Below, one piece after another: positions 39,526 through 49,952 of a stretch of 64,000 bases of DNA. This DNA comes from Pseudomonas multiresinivorans (lineage in GTDB: Bacteria > Pseudomonadota > Gammaproteobacteria > Pseudomonadales > Pseudomonadaceae). Every line of letters starts with the position of its first letter. Position 1 is the stretch's first letter. A model generated the notes under the pieces. It did not search any database and was not told the origin of the DNA. It saw only the letters and a list, made by a program, of their open reading frames with translations. The position numbers and the translations under genes are program-made. The DNA lies in contig NZ_CP048833.1 of the NCBI RefSeq assembly GCF_012971725.1, forward strand, positions 3,224,001-3,288,000. The letters are read 5' to 3'.

Positions 39526-41577
39526 TCACGCGCGCTTGAGCACCAGGGTGAGGATGTCGTAGCTGGCCACCAGCTCGCCGAGCTGGTTGGTGACTTCCAC
39601 GTCCCAGGCCACCACGCCCTGCGGTTCGCCCTTGGGGCTCTTCTTGCCCTGGTCGATCTTGCGCTTGCAGGTCAGGCGCGCCTGAATGGTGTCGCCGATG
39701 CCCACCGGGTTGATGAAGCGCAGGGTGTCCAGGCCGTAGTTGGCCAGCACCGGGCCGACGCCGGGCGAGACGAACAGGCCGGCCGCCGCCGAGAGCACGA
39801 AGTAGCCGTGGGCGATGCGCTTGCCGAACTGCGAATCCTTGGCTGCCAGTTCGTCGAAGTGCATGTAGAAGTGGTCGCCCGACAGGCAGCCGAAGTTGAC
39901 CAGGTCGGCCTCGGTGACGGTGCGGCGGTGGGTCAGCAGCGACTCGCCGATCTTCAGGTCGTCGAAGTAGCGACGGAACGGGTGCACCTCGGTCTCGTAG
40001 ACCTGGGCGCCGCGCACGTACTCGCCGGTGACGGCCATCAGCATGGTCGGCGAGCCCTGTACGGCGGTGCGCTGCAGGTAGTGCTTCACCGCGCGCACCC
40101 CGCCCAGTTCTTCGCCGCCACCGGCGCGACCCGGGCCGCCGTGCTTGAGCACCGGCAGCGGCGAACCGTGGCCGGTGGATTCGGCGGCGGACTCGCGGTC
40201 GAGGATGTGCAGTCGGCCGTGCAGGGCGCCCATCACCGGGACGACTTTTGCGGCGACCTGTGGATCACGGGTGATCAGGCTCGCTACCAGGCTGCCCTTG
40301 CCGCGGGCGGCTAGGGCGACGGCTTCGTCGATATCGTCGTAGGCCATCAGGGTGGTCACCGGGCCGAACGCCTCGATGTCGTGGGCGCCACCTTCGGCGT
40401 GCGGATCACGGCTGCGCAGCAGGGTCGGGGCGAAGAATGCGCCTTCGGCCACGCCGTCGCCGCGCGGGGCGAAGCCGTCCTTCGCGCCGAAGACCAGTTC
40501 GCTGGTTTTCAGCAGGGTTTCCACGCGCTCGGCGACGTCGGACTGCTGGGCATGGGAGGCCAGGGCGCCCATCTTCACGCCTTCCACCGACGGGTCACCG
40601 ACCACCACTTTGGCCAGGCGGTCACGCAGGCGTTCGGCCACGGCGTCGATGTGCTTGGCCGGCACGATGGCGCGGCGGATGGCGGTGCATTTCTGCCCGG
40701 CCTTGACGGTCATCTCGCGGGCCACTTCCTTGACGAAGAGGTCGAACTCTTCATCGTCCGGGGTGACATCCGGGGCAAGGATGGCACAGTTCAGCGAGTC
40801 GGCCTCGGCGTTGAACGGCACCGAGTTGCGGATCAGGTTCGGATTGACGCGCAGCTTGGCGGCGGTGTCCGCCGAGCCGGTGAAGGTGACGATGTCCTGG
40901 CCCTGCAGTCGGTCCAGCAGGTCGCCGGTGCCGCCGATGATCAGTTGCAGACTGCCGGCCGGGAGCAGGCCGGATTCGTGCATCACGCGCACGGCGGCTT
41001 CGGTAATGTAGCTGGTGGCGGTGGCCGGTTTGACGATGCACGGCATGCCGGCGAGGAAACTCGGCGCGAACTTCTCCAGCATCCCCCAGATCGGGAAGTT
41101 GAAGGCGTTGATGTGCACCGCGATGCCGCCGCGCGGCACCAGGATGTGGCTACCGGCGAACTTGCCGGTCTTGCCCAGCGGCATGGCCGGGCCTTCGTGG
41201 ACCACGTTGCCCGAGGGCAGCTCGCGGCCGCCGACTCCGGCGTAGGCGAACAGGGTGCCGGCACCGCCTTCGATGTCGATCCAGCTGTCGGCGCGGGTGG
41301 CACCGCTGTGGCGGGAAATCTCGTAGAGCTGCTCCTTGCGCTCGGTCAGGTACAGCGCCAGGGCCTTCAGGCGCTGGGCGCGCTGCTGGAAGTCCATGGA
41401 CATCAGTTCCTTGAGGCCCTGCTCGCGGGCATGGGCGACGGCTTCGGCGAAGTCCAGCGCCTCTTCGTGGGTGCGCGCCACGGTCTGGCCATTGAGCGCG
41501 CTACGCAGCGCCTGGGCGCCGTGCTGGCCGACCCAGCGGCCGCCGATGAAACTTTGCAGGATAGGCTCTTGGGCCAT
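39526..41577 (-). CDS. paaZ: Bifunctional oxepin-CoA hydrolase / semialdehyde dehydrogenase
   Basis: A 683-residue fusion that opens the phenylacetyl-CoA oxepin ring and oxidises the resulting aldehyde with NADP. Residues 1-520 are an aldehyde dehydrogenase (PRGGIAVHINAFNFPIWGML, VTFTGSADTAAKLRVN, catalytic Cys in KAGQKCTAIRRAIVPAKHI). Residues 540-683 are an (R)-hydratase/MaoC hotdog domain (LTHRRTVTEADLVNFGCLSG, with Asp-His catalytic residues in DHFYMHFDE). Length matches PaaZ. It sits downstream of paaE on the same strand, with REP elements in the gap. Confidence 0.96.
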   Translation of the reverse strand: MAQEPILQSFIGGRWVGQHGAQALRSALNGQTVARTHEEALDFAEAVAHAREQGLKELMSMDFQQRAQRLKALALYLTERKEQLYEISRHSGATRADSWIDIEGGAGTLFAYAGVGGRELPSGNVVHEGPAMPLGKTGKFAGSHILVPRGGIAVHINAFNFPIWGMLEKFAPSFLAGMPCIVKPATATSYITEAAVRVMHESGLLPAGSLQLIIGGTGDLLDRLQGQDIVTFTGSADTAAKLRVNPNLIRNSVPFNAEADSLNCAILAPDVTPDDEEFDLFVKEVAREMTVKAGQKCTAIRRAIVPAKHIDAVAERLRDRLAKVVVGDPSVEGVKMGALASHAQQSDVAERVETLLKTSELVFGAKDGFAPRGDGVAEGAFFAPTLLRSRDPHAEGGAHDIEAFGPVTTLMAYDDIDEAVALAARGKGSLVASLITRDPQVAAKVVPVMGALHGRLHILDRESAAESTGHGSPLPVLKHGGPGRAGGGEELGGVRAVKHYLQRTAVQGSPTMLMAVTGEYVRGAQVYETEVHPFRRYFDDLKIGESLLTHRRTVTEADLVNFGCLSGDHFYMHFDELAAKDSQFGKRIAHGYFVLSAAAGLFVSPGVGPVLANYGLDTLRFINPVGIGDTIQARLTCKRKIDQGKKSPKGEPQGVVAWDVEVTNQLGELVASYDILTLVLKRA

Positions 41578-41754
41578 GGTTGTTGTCCTCCGGATCGCTA
41601 CGCAAGGGTGCCGGCTGCTGCCGGTGACCGCCGCGCCGGGTGGGCGGCGGCGGCGCGTTATGTATTGGCGGGACGATGCCGCCGGGTTAAGGCCGCCAGG
41701 GGTCTTGTGGGCCGCTGGCGGTGAAACGTGAACGACTCTTCGTGGGGCGTGGCC

Positions 41755-41874
41755 GATCGCGGACGGAGTCCGCTCCTACGCGGGGATCGGCTTCGGGTAG
41801 GAGCGGACTCCGTCCGCGATCGATTTCACCGCCACGCTGGCGTCAATCGGTTCGCGAGCAAGCTCGCTCCTACA
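41755..41874. repeat. REP cluster: family-B pair plus a family-A half
   Basis: Family-B units meet head to head at 41755-41823 (CGGACGGAGTCCGCTCCTAC, then GTAGGAGCGGACTCCGTCCG), followed by a lone family-A unit at 41850-41874. This and flanking spacer make up the 313-base paaZ-paaE gap; no gene or terminator seen in it. Confidence 0.88.
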
Positions 41875-41890
41875 AAAGCGCAGAGCCAGA

Positions 41891-42967
41891 TCAGAGCTGG
41901 TCGAAATCGAGGACCACCTTGTCGCTGATCGGATACGCCTGGCAGCTCAGCACGTAGCCCGCTGCCACTTCGTAGTCCTCCAGCGCGAAGTTGCTGTCCA
42001 TTTCCACTTCGCCGGAAACCACCTTGCACTTGCAGGTCGAGCACACGCCGGCCTTGCACGAGTAGGGCAGTTCGGCGCCCTGGGCGTTGCCGGCGTCGAG
42101 CACGCTGACGCTGTTGCGGGCCAGCTCGAAGGACAGCTCGCGGCCGTCGCTGATCACGGTGATCTGGCTCTTCGCGCTGTCGACCGCAGCGGCAGCCTGG
42201 CGGGCTTCGCGCTTGCTCTCGCTGCCGGCGGCGGCGAACAGTTCGAAGTGGATGCGTTCGGCCGGCATGCCATTGCCCTTGAGCTGGTCGCGCACGGTCT
42301 CGGTCATCGCCTGCGGGCCGCAGATGAAGGCAGCGTCCAGGCTCTTCACGTCGAGCCAGCGGCTGAACAGCTGGCCGCACTTGTCGGCGTCGATACGGCC
42401 GTTGTAGAGGTCGACGTCCTGCTGTTCGCGGCTGAACACGAAAATCAGGTTCAGGCGCTGCAGGTAGCGGTTCTTCAGGTCTTCGAGCTGCTCGCGGAAC
42501 ATTGCGGCGTTGCTGGATCGGTTGCCGTAGAGCAGGGTGACGCGGCTGTTCGGCTCGGTTTCGAGGGTGGTCTTGACGATCGAGAGGATCGGCGTGATGC
42601 CGCTGCCGGCGGCGACCGCCAGGTAGTTGCCATGGCGCGCCGGGTCCAGTTCGACATTGAAGTGGCCGGCCGGCGGCATGACTTCCAGGCTGGCGCCGAC
42701 CTTCAGCGTCTCGTTGGCGTAGGCGGAGAAACGCCCGCCCGGCACGCGCTTGATCGCCACGCGCAGCTCGCCGTCATTCACGCCGCTGCAGATGGAGTAG
42801 GAGCGGCGCACTTCCTCGCCGTCGAGCTGGGTGCGCATGACCAGGTGCTGGCCATGCTGGAAGCGGAAGCTGTCGGCCAGGTCCGCCGGGACGGCGAAGG
42901 CGATGGACACGGCATCGCGGGTTTCCGCGCGCACTTCCTTGATTTTCAGGCTGTGGAACTTGCTCAT
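41891..42967 (-). CDS. paaE: Phenylacetyl-CoA epoxidase, reductase subunit
   Basis: A 358-residue flavo-iron-sulfur protein that passes NADPH electrons to the PaaABC oxygenase. It has an FAD domain (GEEVRRSYSICSG), an NADPH domain (AAGSGITPILSIVKTTLETE) and a C-terminal plant-type [2Fe-2S] domain (PYSCKAGVCSTCKC, then a last Cys in VLSCQAYP). This is the order and length of PaaE. The start MSKFHSL is at 42967. It follows paaD with 25 bases between. Confidence 0.97.
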   Translation of the reverse strand: MSKFHSLKIKEVRAETRDAVSIAFAVPADLADSFRFQHGQHLVMRTQLDGEEVRRSYSICSGVNDGELRVAIKRVPGGRFSAYANETLKVGASLEVMPPAGHFNVELDPARHGNYLAVAAGSGITPILSIVKTTLETEPNSRVTLLYGNRSSNAAMFREQLEDLKNRYLQRLNLIFVFSREQQDVDLYNGRIDADKCGQLFSRWLDVKSLDAAFICGPQAMTETVRDQLKGNGMPAERIHFELFAAAGSESKREARQAAAAVDSAKSQITVISDGRELSFELARNSVSVLDAGNAQGAELPYSCKAGVCSTCKCKVVSGEVEMDSNFALEDYEVAAGYVLSCQAYPISDKVVLDFDQL

Positions 42968-42992
42968 TGTTCTTCTCCGGCGGCGGCGCCGC

Positions 42993-43526
42993 TCAGATGC
43001 ACTTGAAGTAATCGAATGGCTCGCGGCAATCGATGCAGCGGTACAGCGCCTTGCAGGCAGTGGAGCCGAACTGGCTGAGCTGCTCGGTGTGCAGGCTGCC
43101 GCACTGCGGGCAGCGCACTTCCGGGGTCTCGCCAAGCAGGCTGCGCTTGCTGGTGCTGCCGGCCGGCGGGGCGATGCCGTAGTCGCGTAGCGCCTGGCGG
43201 CCGCTGTCGCTGATCCAGTCGGTGGTCCAGGCCGGGCTCAGGCGGCGCTCCAGTTGCGGCGCGGCGAAGCCGGCGTGCTCCAGGGCGTGCTGGATGTCCT
43301 GCTCGATGACTTCGGTGGCCGGGCAGCCGGAGTAGGTCGGGGTGACCACCACGTGCAGGTGCCCGTCCTGCCAGTCGAGCCCGCGCACGATGCCCAGTTC
43401 GACCACGCTGACCACTGGCACTTCCGGGTCCATCACCGCGCCGAGCACGTTCCAGGCGCGGCTGAGGTCGTCAGCCGTGCCGGCGCGCGCGCCGCGGTCG
43501 CTGGTAATCAGCTCACCAGGTTGCAT
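42993..43526 (-). CDS. paaD: Phenylacetyl-CoA epoxidase assembly protein
   Basis: A 177-residue protein with an MIP18/DUF59 domain (AWNVLGAVMDPEVPVVSVVE, YSGCPATEVIEQD) and a C-terminal zinc-finger-like region (RCPQCGSLHTEQLSQ, CKALYRCIDCREPF). PaaD is needed for maturation of the epoxidase, probably Fe-S insertion. The start at 43526 overlaps the end of paaC by 14 bases, as is usual in this operon. Confidence 0.96.
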   Translation of the reverse strand: MQPGELITSDRGARAGTADDLSRAWNVLGAVMDPEVPVVSVVELGIVRGLDWQDGHLHVVVTPTYSGCPATEVIEQDIQHALEHAGFAAPQLERRLSPAWTTDWISDSGRQALRDYGIAPPAGSTSKRSLLGETPEVRCPQCGSLHTEQLSQFGSTACKALYRCIDCREPFDYFKCI

Positions 43527-44274
43527 CGGGGTAGGCCCGCTGGAGGAACTGCATCTCGGCCAGGAGGATGCCCAGGTGCTCGGTGTGCAGGCCACGGCGG
43601 CCGCTGAGGTAGAAGTTCACTGCGGGCTCCGGCAGCGGCAGAGTCGCGGCGGCGAAGATGTCGGCAACCTTGGCTTTCCAGGCGGCGGCGAGTTCTTCCG
43701 GGTTCGGCGCGACGCCTTCGGCGGACAGGCGCTGTTCCACTTCATCCGCGTTGCACAGCTCGACGGTGAAGCGCCATACCTGCGGGATCGCCGCGAGCAT
43801 GCGCGCATGGCTTTCCTCGGTGCCGTCGCCCAGACGCTGCATCCACTCGGAGGAACGGCGCAGGTGGTAGGTGACTTCCTTCAGGCCCTTGGCAGCGATG
43901 GCGGCGATGCGCTCGTCGCTGGAGCTGCTCAGGGCGTGCAGCACGTGGAAGTGCCAGGCGTCATAGAGGAACTGCTTGGCGATGGTCACGGCGAAGTCGC
44001 CGTTCGGCTGCTCGACCAGCAGGAGGTTGCGGAAGGCGCGTTCGTCGCGGCGGAAGGCCAGGTGGTCGGCGTCGCGGCCGTCGTCCAGCAGTTCCACGGC
44101 GTACTCGTACCAGTTGCGCGCCTGGCCGACCAGGTCGAGGCCGACGTTCATCAGCGCCAGCTCTTCTTCCAGGGCCGGGGCGTGGCCGCACCATTCGCAC
44201 AGGCGCTGACCCTGGATCAGGGCGCTGTCGGCGAGGCGCAGCAGGTATTCGATCTTGTCAGAATTCGGGTTCAT
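43513..44274 (-). CDS. paaC: Phenylacetyl-CoA epoxidase, structural subunit C
   Basis: A 253-residue ferritin-like helical subunit that pairs with PaaA but lacks iron ligands of its own. EYLLRLADSALIQGQRLCEW, NVGLDLVGQARNWYEYAVEL and RRSSEWMQRLGDGTEESHAR are typical. The start at 44274 (MNPNSDKIE) is 12 bases after paaB. The C-terminus overlaps paaD. Confidence 0.96.
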   Translation of the reverse strand: MNPNSDKIEYLLRLADSALIQGQRLCEWCGHAPALEEELALMNVGLDLVGQARNWYEYAVELLDDGRDADHLAFRRDERAFRNLLLVEQPNGDFAVTIAKQFLYDAWHFHVLHALSSSSDERIAAIAAKGLKEVTYHLRRSSEWMQRLGDGTEESHARMLAAIPQVWRFTVELCNADEVEQRLSAEGVAPNPEELAAAWKAKVADIFAAATLPLPEPAVNFYLSGRRGLHTEHLGILLAEMQFLQRAYPDATW

Positions 44275-44285
44275 CGCACGCGATC

Positions 44286-44567
44286 TCACATGTGGCCGAC
44301 TTCGGGCGGCAGCTCGTAGAAGCTGGCGTGGCGGTAGACCTTGTCCTGCGCCGGGTCGAACAGCGGGTCCTTCTCGTCGGGGGAGGAGGCGGTGATCAGC
44401 GCGGAGGGCACGACCCACAGGCTCACGCCTTCGTTGCGGCGGGTGTACAGCTCGCGGGCGTTCTCGATGGCCATGGCGGCGTCGGCGGCATGGACGCTGC
44501 CGACATGCTTGTGGTTCAGGCCGTGCTTGCTACGGACGAACACTTCAAAAAGGGTCCATTCGGACAT
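44286..44567 (-). CDS. paaB: Phenylacetyl-CoA epoxidase, subunit B
   Basis: A 93-residue small subunit of the PaaABCDE complex: MSEWTLFEVFVRSKHGLNHK and VGSVHAADAAMAIENAREL, then YTRRNEGVSLWVV. It bridges PaaAC heterodimers in the known complex structure. The start at 44567 has AGGAG upstream, 21 bases after paaA. Confidence 0.97.
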   Translation of the reverse strand: MSEWTLFEVFVRSKHGLNHKHVGSVHAADAAMAIENARELYTRRNEGVSLWVVPSALITASSPDEKDPLFDPAQDKVYRHASFYELPPEVGHM

Positions 44568-44587
44568 GGCTTCTGTCTCCTCGCGAC

Positions 44588-45580
44588 TCAGGCGGCGTCT
44601 TTCTTCTGTTGTTGTTTGCGGGCGTAGGCGACCGCGGCTTCGCGGACCCAGGCGCCGTCTTCGATGGCCTTGCGGCGGGTGGCGACGCGCTCGGTGTTGC
44701 ACGGGCCGTTGCCCTTGAGCACTTCGTAGAATTCTTCCCACTGGATGTCGCCGAAGTCGTAGTGGCCGCGTTCCTCGTTCCACTTCAGGTCCGGGTCCGG
44801 GGCGGTGCAGCCGAGCAGTTCGAGTTGCGGCACGGTCTGGTCGACGAAACGCTGGCGCAGTTCGTCGTTGCTCTGTCGCTTGATCTTCCAGGCCATGGAC
44901 TGGGCGCTGTTGGGGGAGTCGGCGTCGCTCGGGCCGAACATCATCAGCGCCGGCCACCAGAGGCGGTTGATGGCGTCCTGGACCATGTCCTTCTGCGCCT
45001 GGTTGCCGTGGCGCATCATGGTCAGGAGGATTTCGTAGCCCTGGCGCTGGTGGAAGCTCTCTTCCTTGCAGATGCGGATCATCGCGCGCGAGTAGGGGCC
45101 GTAGGAGGTGCGCTGCAGCACCACCTGGTTGACGATCGCCGCGCCATCCACCAGCCAGCCCACCGCGCCCATGTCGGCCCAGTTCAGCGTCGGGTAGTTG
45201 AAGATGCTCGAGTACTTGGCCTTGCCGCTGTGCAGCTTTGCGATCTCGGCGTCGCGGTCGGCGCCCAGGGTTTCCATGGCGCTGTAGAGGTAGAGGCCGT
45301 GGCCGGCTTCGTCCTGGATCTTCGCCATCAGCTGCAGCTTGCGCTTCAAGGTCGGCGCGCGGGTCACCCAGTTGCCCTCGGGCAGCATGCCGACGATCTC
45401 GGAGTGGGCGTGCTGGGAAATCTGCCGGATCAGCGTCTGGCGGTAGGCGTCGGGCATCCAGTTCTTCGCCTCGATCTTGATCTCGGCATCGATCTTCTCC
45501 TGGAAGGCGCGTTCTTCCGGCGACATCTCGTCCAGCGCCTTGATGCGCTTCACGCCGGTCTCAACCAGTTGTGCGTACAT
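44588..45580 (-). CDS. paaA: Phenylacetyl-CoA epoxidase, catalytic di-iron subunit
   Basis: A 330-residue ferritin-like oxygenase subunit that epoxidises the aromatic ring of phenylacetyl-CoA. The di-iron ligand motifs are visible: DEAGHGLYLYSAMETLG (ExxH) and CKEESFHQRQGYEILL (second ExxH). NAINRLWWPALMMFGPSDAD is a conserved PaaA block. It is the first gene of paaABCDE(Z). Upstream lie a promoter candidate and PaaX-site candidate. Confidence 0.98.
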   Translation of the reverse strand: MYAQLVETGVKRIKALDEMSPEERAFQEKIDAEIKIEAKNWMPDAYRQTLIRQISQHAHSEIVGMLPEGNWVTRAPTLKRKLQLMAKIQDEAGHGLYLYSAMETLGADRDAEIAKLHSGKAKYSSIFNYPTLNWADMGAVGWLVDGAAIVNQVVLQRTSYGPYSRAMIRICKEESFHQRQGYEILLTMMRHGNQAQKDMVQDAINRLWWPALMMFGPSDADSPNSAQSMAWKIKRQSNDELRQRFVDQTVPQLELLGCTAPDPDLKWNEERGHYDFGDIQWEEFYEVLKGNGPCNTERVATRRKAIEDGAWVREAAVAYARKQQQKKDAA

Positions 45581-45634
45581 GCTGTGTCTCCAGCCTTCTG
45601 TCTTGTTCGTGGGGCGGCCTTGGCCATGGCAGTA

Positions 45635-45698
45635 GTTTTAAATGATACAGAAATGAATGTCTAACACTAAATGATGTGTCGTAAATGGATTGTGTATC
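45635..45698 (-). promoter_or_regulatory. paaA promoter with candidate PaaX operator
   Basis: Reading the minus strand, TAGACA (45658-45663) and TAAAAC (45635-45640) are spaced by 17 bases and could be -35 and -10. The spacer contains TTTCTGTATC (GATACAGAAA on plus, 45644-45653). A complementary TGTATC is at 45693-45698. The same 10-mer occurs before paaF (53629-53638), so a common regulator, PaaX, is likely. Confidence 0.5.
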
Positions 45699-45910
45699 GC
45701 TTCGGCGGGCTTTTGGGGGTGGGTGGGCGCGCAAAGGAGCACGTTTCACCGAAATAATTCGGTAAAAAGTGAGAATTCTGCAGGGATTTATCGGAATTCT
45801 GCGGCGTATTTGTCTGGGCGTGAATGGCGCCTGCCATTCACCGGAAAGATGACAAAGTGATACGCAAATTAATTTTTATGAATGAATCATATGTGGTGGT
45901 TAGGAGGGGT

Positions 45911-45990
45911 TGTAGGAGCGAGCTTGCTCGCGAACCATGCTTGCCGATGACCAGGCGTCGAGCGGTTCGCGAGCAAGCTCGCTCCTACAG
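45911..45990. repeat. REP pair, family A
   Basis: TGTAGGAGCGAGCTTGCTCG and its inverse with about 34 bases between. It occupies part of the 424-base gap before paaA; the rest is AT-rich with no gene seen. Confidence 0.9.
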
Positions 45991-46004
45991 TAAAGCCACG
46001 GGGA

Positions 46005-46358
46005 TCAGGCCTGGACGATCACCTGGAAGCCGCCAAAGATCATGCGTTGCCCGTCGAAGGGCATGTCGTTGAAGTCGGTCTTCATCCGGGCGTCCTCCAT
46101 GAACTTCTTCATGCCTTCGTCCCGCGCCTGCTTGCTGGGCCAGGTGATCCAGGAAAACACCACGGTTTCGTCCTCCTTGCGCTTCACCGCCATGGGGAAG
46201 GAGGTCACCTTGCCCTCGGGTACGTCATCGCCCCAGCACTCGACGACGCTCAGTGCGCCATGCTCCTTGAACAGCGCCGCCGCCTTGCGCGCCACCTCTA
46301 TGTAGCGTTCCCGGCTGGCAGTGGGCACCGGTACGAGGAAACCATCGACATAGGTCAT
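46005..46358 (-). CDS. DUF1428 family protein
   Basis: A 117-residue protein of the DUF1428 (YbaA-like) family, a ferredoxin-like (dimeric alpha/beta barrel) fold of unknown function. Typical blocks: TYVDGFLVPVPTASRERYIE, ECWGDDVPEGKVTSFPMAVK, VVFSWITWPSKQARDEGMKK and MPFDGQRMIFGGF at the end. AGGAGAAG lies before the ATG at 46356-46358. A hairpin lies 20 bases further upstream in the leader. It sits with proX inside the gap between the two paa blocks. Confidence 0.92.
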   Translation of the reverse strand: MTYVDGFLVPVPTASRERYIEVARKAAALFKEHGALSVVECWGDDVPEGKVTSFPMAVKRKEDETVVFSWITWPSKQARDEGMKKFMEDARMKTDFNDMPFDGQRMIFGGFQVIVQA

Positions 46359-46377
46359 CGCTCTTCTCCTGCGATTG

Positions 46378-46402
46378 GGCAGGCGGCTGGATGCCGCCTG
46401 CC
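46378..46402 (-). promoter_or_regulatory. Hairpin in the leader of the DUF1428 gene
   Basis: Perfect 10-bp arms GGCAGGCGGC and GCCGCCTGCC with a 5-base loop, ending 20 bases before the ATG and close to the ribosome-binding site. In a divergent region it cannot be a gene terminator; a translational hairpin or an operator is possible. Confidence 0.4.
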
Positions 46403-46646
46403 TTTGAGGAATAGTCGAAGGAGAGACGGATAGATCGACAGGGATGAGGGGTGGGACGACGGATGGTTGTCGAATTCTGGAAAATGATTGCGCTGGATGC
46501 CTGCATGCCGACTTGCTTGCCGGCAAAGTGGAGGAGGTGGGGTGTCTTACGCATCCGGATAGAGACGATCGGCCACCTGGTCATGCGCTGTTCGGCATGG
46601 CCTGCTTCCTGGGCTGTGTCTGATCGGTACCAAGAGGGGGAGAAGC

Positions 46647-47132
46647 ATGCAAGTCGATGAGCTGTACGCGCTGTTGGACAAATTGCAGATCGGTTTCGAG
46701 AAGGTCGAGCATCCGGCGTTCGGGTCCATCGCCGACTTTCACGAGGCGGGCATCGAGTTTCCGGGGCAGAACGTCAAATGCCTGTTCCTGCGTAATCGCA
46801 AGGGCAGCCGCTATTTCCTGCTGATCCTGGATGAGCTCAAGAGCGCCGATCTGGCTGCGCTGGCCGTGCAGATCGGCGAAAGCCGGCTGTCCTTCGGCTC
46901 CGAGGAAAGACTGATGGAGCTGATGGGGCTGACGCCGGGTTCGGTCACGCCGTTCGCCCTGGCGGATGACCGGGAGCAGCGCATCAGCGTCCTGCTCGAC
47001 GATGGGATTCGCCAGGATGACCTGGTCGGCTTCCATCCGTTGATCAATTCCGAAACCTTGTGCATCCAGTACGCCGACTTGTTGAAGTTCCTTGCGCATA
47101 CCGGGCATGTGCCGGTGCAGGTCACGATCTGA
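46647..47132 (+). CDS. Prolyl-tRNA editing protein (ProX/YbaK domain)
   Basis: A 161-residue stand-alone editing domain, removing Ala or another amino acid misattached to tRNA(Pro). The fold signature FEKVEHPAFGSIADFHE, the catalytic-Lys motif KCLFLRNRKGSRYFLLILDE, then MGLTPGSVTPFALADD and VGFHPLINSETLCI are those of the ProX/PrdX family. Its position within the paa region is probably accidental. A terminator-like hairpin follows. Confidence 0.9.
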   Translation: MQVDELYALLDKLQIGFEKVEHPAFGSIADFHEAGIEFPGQNVKCLFLRNRKGSRYFLLILDELKSADLAALAVQIGESRLSFGSEERLMELMGLTPGSVTPFALADDREQRISVLLDDGIRQDDLVGFHPLINSETLCIQYADLLKFLAHTGHVPVQVTI

Positions 47133-47171
47133 GGCAGGCGCGCCTGCAACCAGGCATCCGTCCGGAAACGA

Positions 47172-47200
47172 CAATGCCCGCGCCGAGGGGGCGGGCATTG
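47172..47200. terminator. Terminator-like hairpin between convergent genes
   Basis: CAATGCCCGC and GCGGGCATTG form a perfect 10-bp stem with a 9-base loop between proX and paaK; only weak T-runs flank it. Confidence 0.6.
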
Positions 47201-47244
47201 CGTTGGACTCAAGGTTTCTTCCGTTCTAACGAGGCCCGCGACGC

Positions 47245-48564
<1,320 letters not shown>

Positions 48565-48737
48565 GGGTTCACTCGATTTGTTCTTGTACGCCAGCCCGTA
48601 AGCGGGCTGCGAGTGTCATGGGAGCAGCATAACGCCCCCGTTCGCGGAAGGATTCGAACCCCTGCCAGAGACTTTGCTCTGTCTGCCAGCCGGTGCACTT
48701 GGCGACTGGCGGTGCGGGGTCCGAAGCTCCCTGTGGA

Positions 48738-49952
48738 TCAGATTCTTTCGATGATCAGGGCGATGCCCTGGCCGACGCCGATGCACATGGTGCACAGGGC
48801 GTAGCGGCCGCCGCGTTCCTCCAGTTCATGCAGGGCGGTGGTGACCAGGCGCGCGCCGCTCATGCCCAGCGGATGGCCGAGGGCGATGGCGCCGCCGTTG
48901 GGGTTCACCCGTGCGTCGTCATCCTTCAGGCCCAGCTCGCGCAGCACGGCAAGGCCCTGGGCGGCGAAGGCTTCGTTGAGTTCGATCACGTCCATGTCGT
49001 TCAGCGACAGGCCGGCCAGCTCCAGCACCTTGCGGGTCGCTGGCACCGGGCCGATGCCCATGATCCGCGGCTCGACGCCGGCGGTGGCCATGGCGACCAC
49101 GCGGGCGCGGGCCTTCAGGCCGTGACGTGCGGCGGCGGCCGGGGAGGCCATCAGCAGCGCACAGGCGCCGTCGTTGACGCCCGAGGCATTGCCGGCGGTG
49201 ACGCTGCCGTCTTCGCGGAACGGCGTGCCGAGCTTGGCCAGTTGCTCCAGGGTAGTATCGCCGCGCGGGTGTTCGTCCTGCTCGACCACCTTGGCCGGGC
49301 CTTTGCGCTGGGCAATCTCCACCGGGACGATTTCCTTCGCCAGGCGGCCATTGGCCTGGGCGGCGGCGGCCTTGTGCTGGCTGCGCAGGGCGAAGGCATC
49401 CTGGTCTTCGCGGCTGATGTGGAACTGTTCGGCGACGTTCTCGGCGGTTTCCGGCATGGAGTCGATGCCGAACTGCTGTTTCATCAGTTTGTTGACGAAG
49501 CGCCAGCCGATGGTGGTGTCGAAGATTTCCGCGCTGCGGCCGAAGGCCTGCTCGGACTTGCCCATCACGAACGGCGCGCGGGACATGGATTCCACGCCGC
49601 CGGCCAGCATCAGTCCGGCCTCGCCGCAGCGCAGCGCGCGGGCGGCGCTGCCCACGGCGTCCAGGCCGGAGCCGCACAGGCGGTTGAGCGTGGTGCCGGG
49701 CACGGTGACCGGCAGTCCGGCCAGCAGCGAGGCCATGTGCGCGACGTTGCGGTTGTCCTCACCGGCCTGGTTAGCGCAGCCGAAGATCACGTCGTCGATG
49801 GCGCTCCAGTCCAGCTCCGGGTGGCGCTGCATCAGGGCCTTCATCGGGATCGCCGCGAGGTCGTCGGCGCGCACGCCGGACAGGGCGCCGGCGTAGCGGC
49901 CAATCGGCGTGCGCACTGCGTCGATGATCAGGGCGTCAGTGAGGTCTGTCAT
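48738..49952 (-). CDS. paaJ: 3-oxoadipyl-CoA / 3-oxo-5,6-dehydrosuberyl-CoA thiolase
   Basis: A 404-residue thiolase that releases acetyl-CoA in the two thiolytic steps of phenylacetate breakdown. Catalytic residues are Cys in LNRLCGSGLDAVGSAARALR (about 91), His in NPNGGAIALGHPLGMSG and the second Cys in ALCTMCIGVGQG. It overlaps paaI by four bases (ATGA at 49949-49952). The close relative PcaF serves the beta-ketoadipate pathway; context favours PaaJ. Confidence 0.96.
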   Translation of the reverse strand: MTDLTDALIIDAVRTPIGRYAGALSGVRADDLAAIPMKALMQRHPELDWSAIDDVIFGCANQAGEDNRNVAHMASLLAGLPVTVPGTTLNRLCGSGLDAVGSAARALRCGEAGLMLAGGVESMSRAPFVMGKSEQAFGRSAEIFDTTIGWRFVNKLMKQQFGIDSMPETAENVAEQFHISREDQDAFALRSQHKAAAAQANGRLAKEIVPVEIAQRKGPAKVVEQDEHPRGDTTLEQLAKLGTPFREDGSVTAGNASGVNDGACALLMASPAAAARHGLKARARVVAMATAGVEPRIMGIGPVPATRKVLELAGLSLNDMDVIELNEAFAAQGLAVLRELGLKDDDARVNPNGGAIALGHPLGMSGARLVTTALHELEERGGRYALCTMCIGVGQGIALIIERI

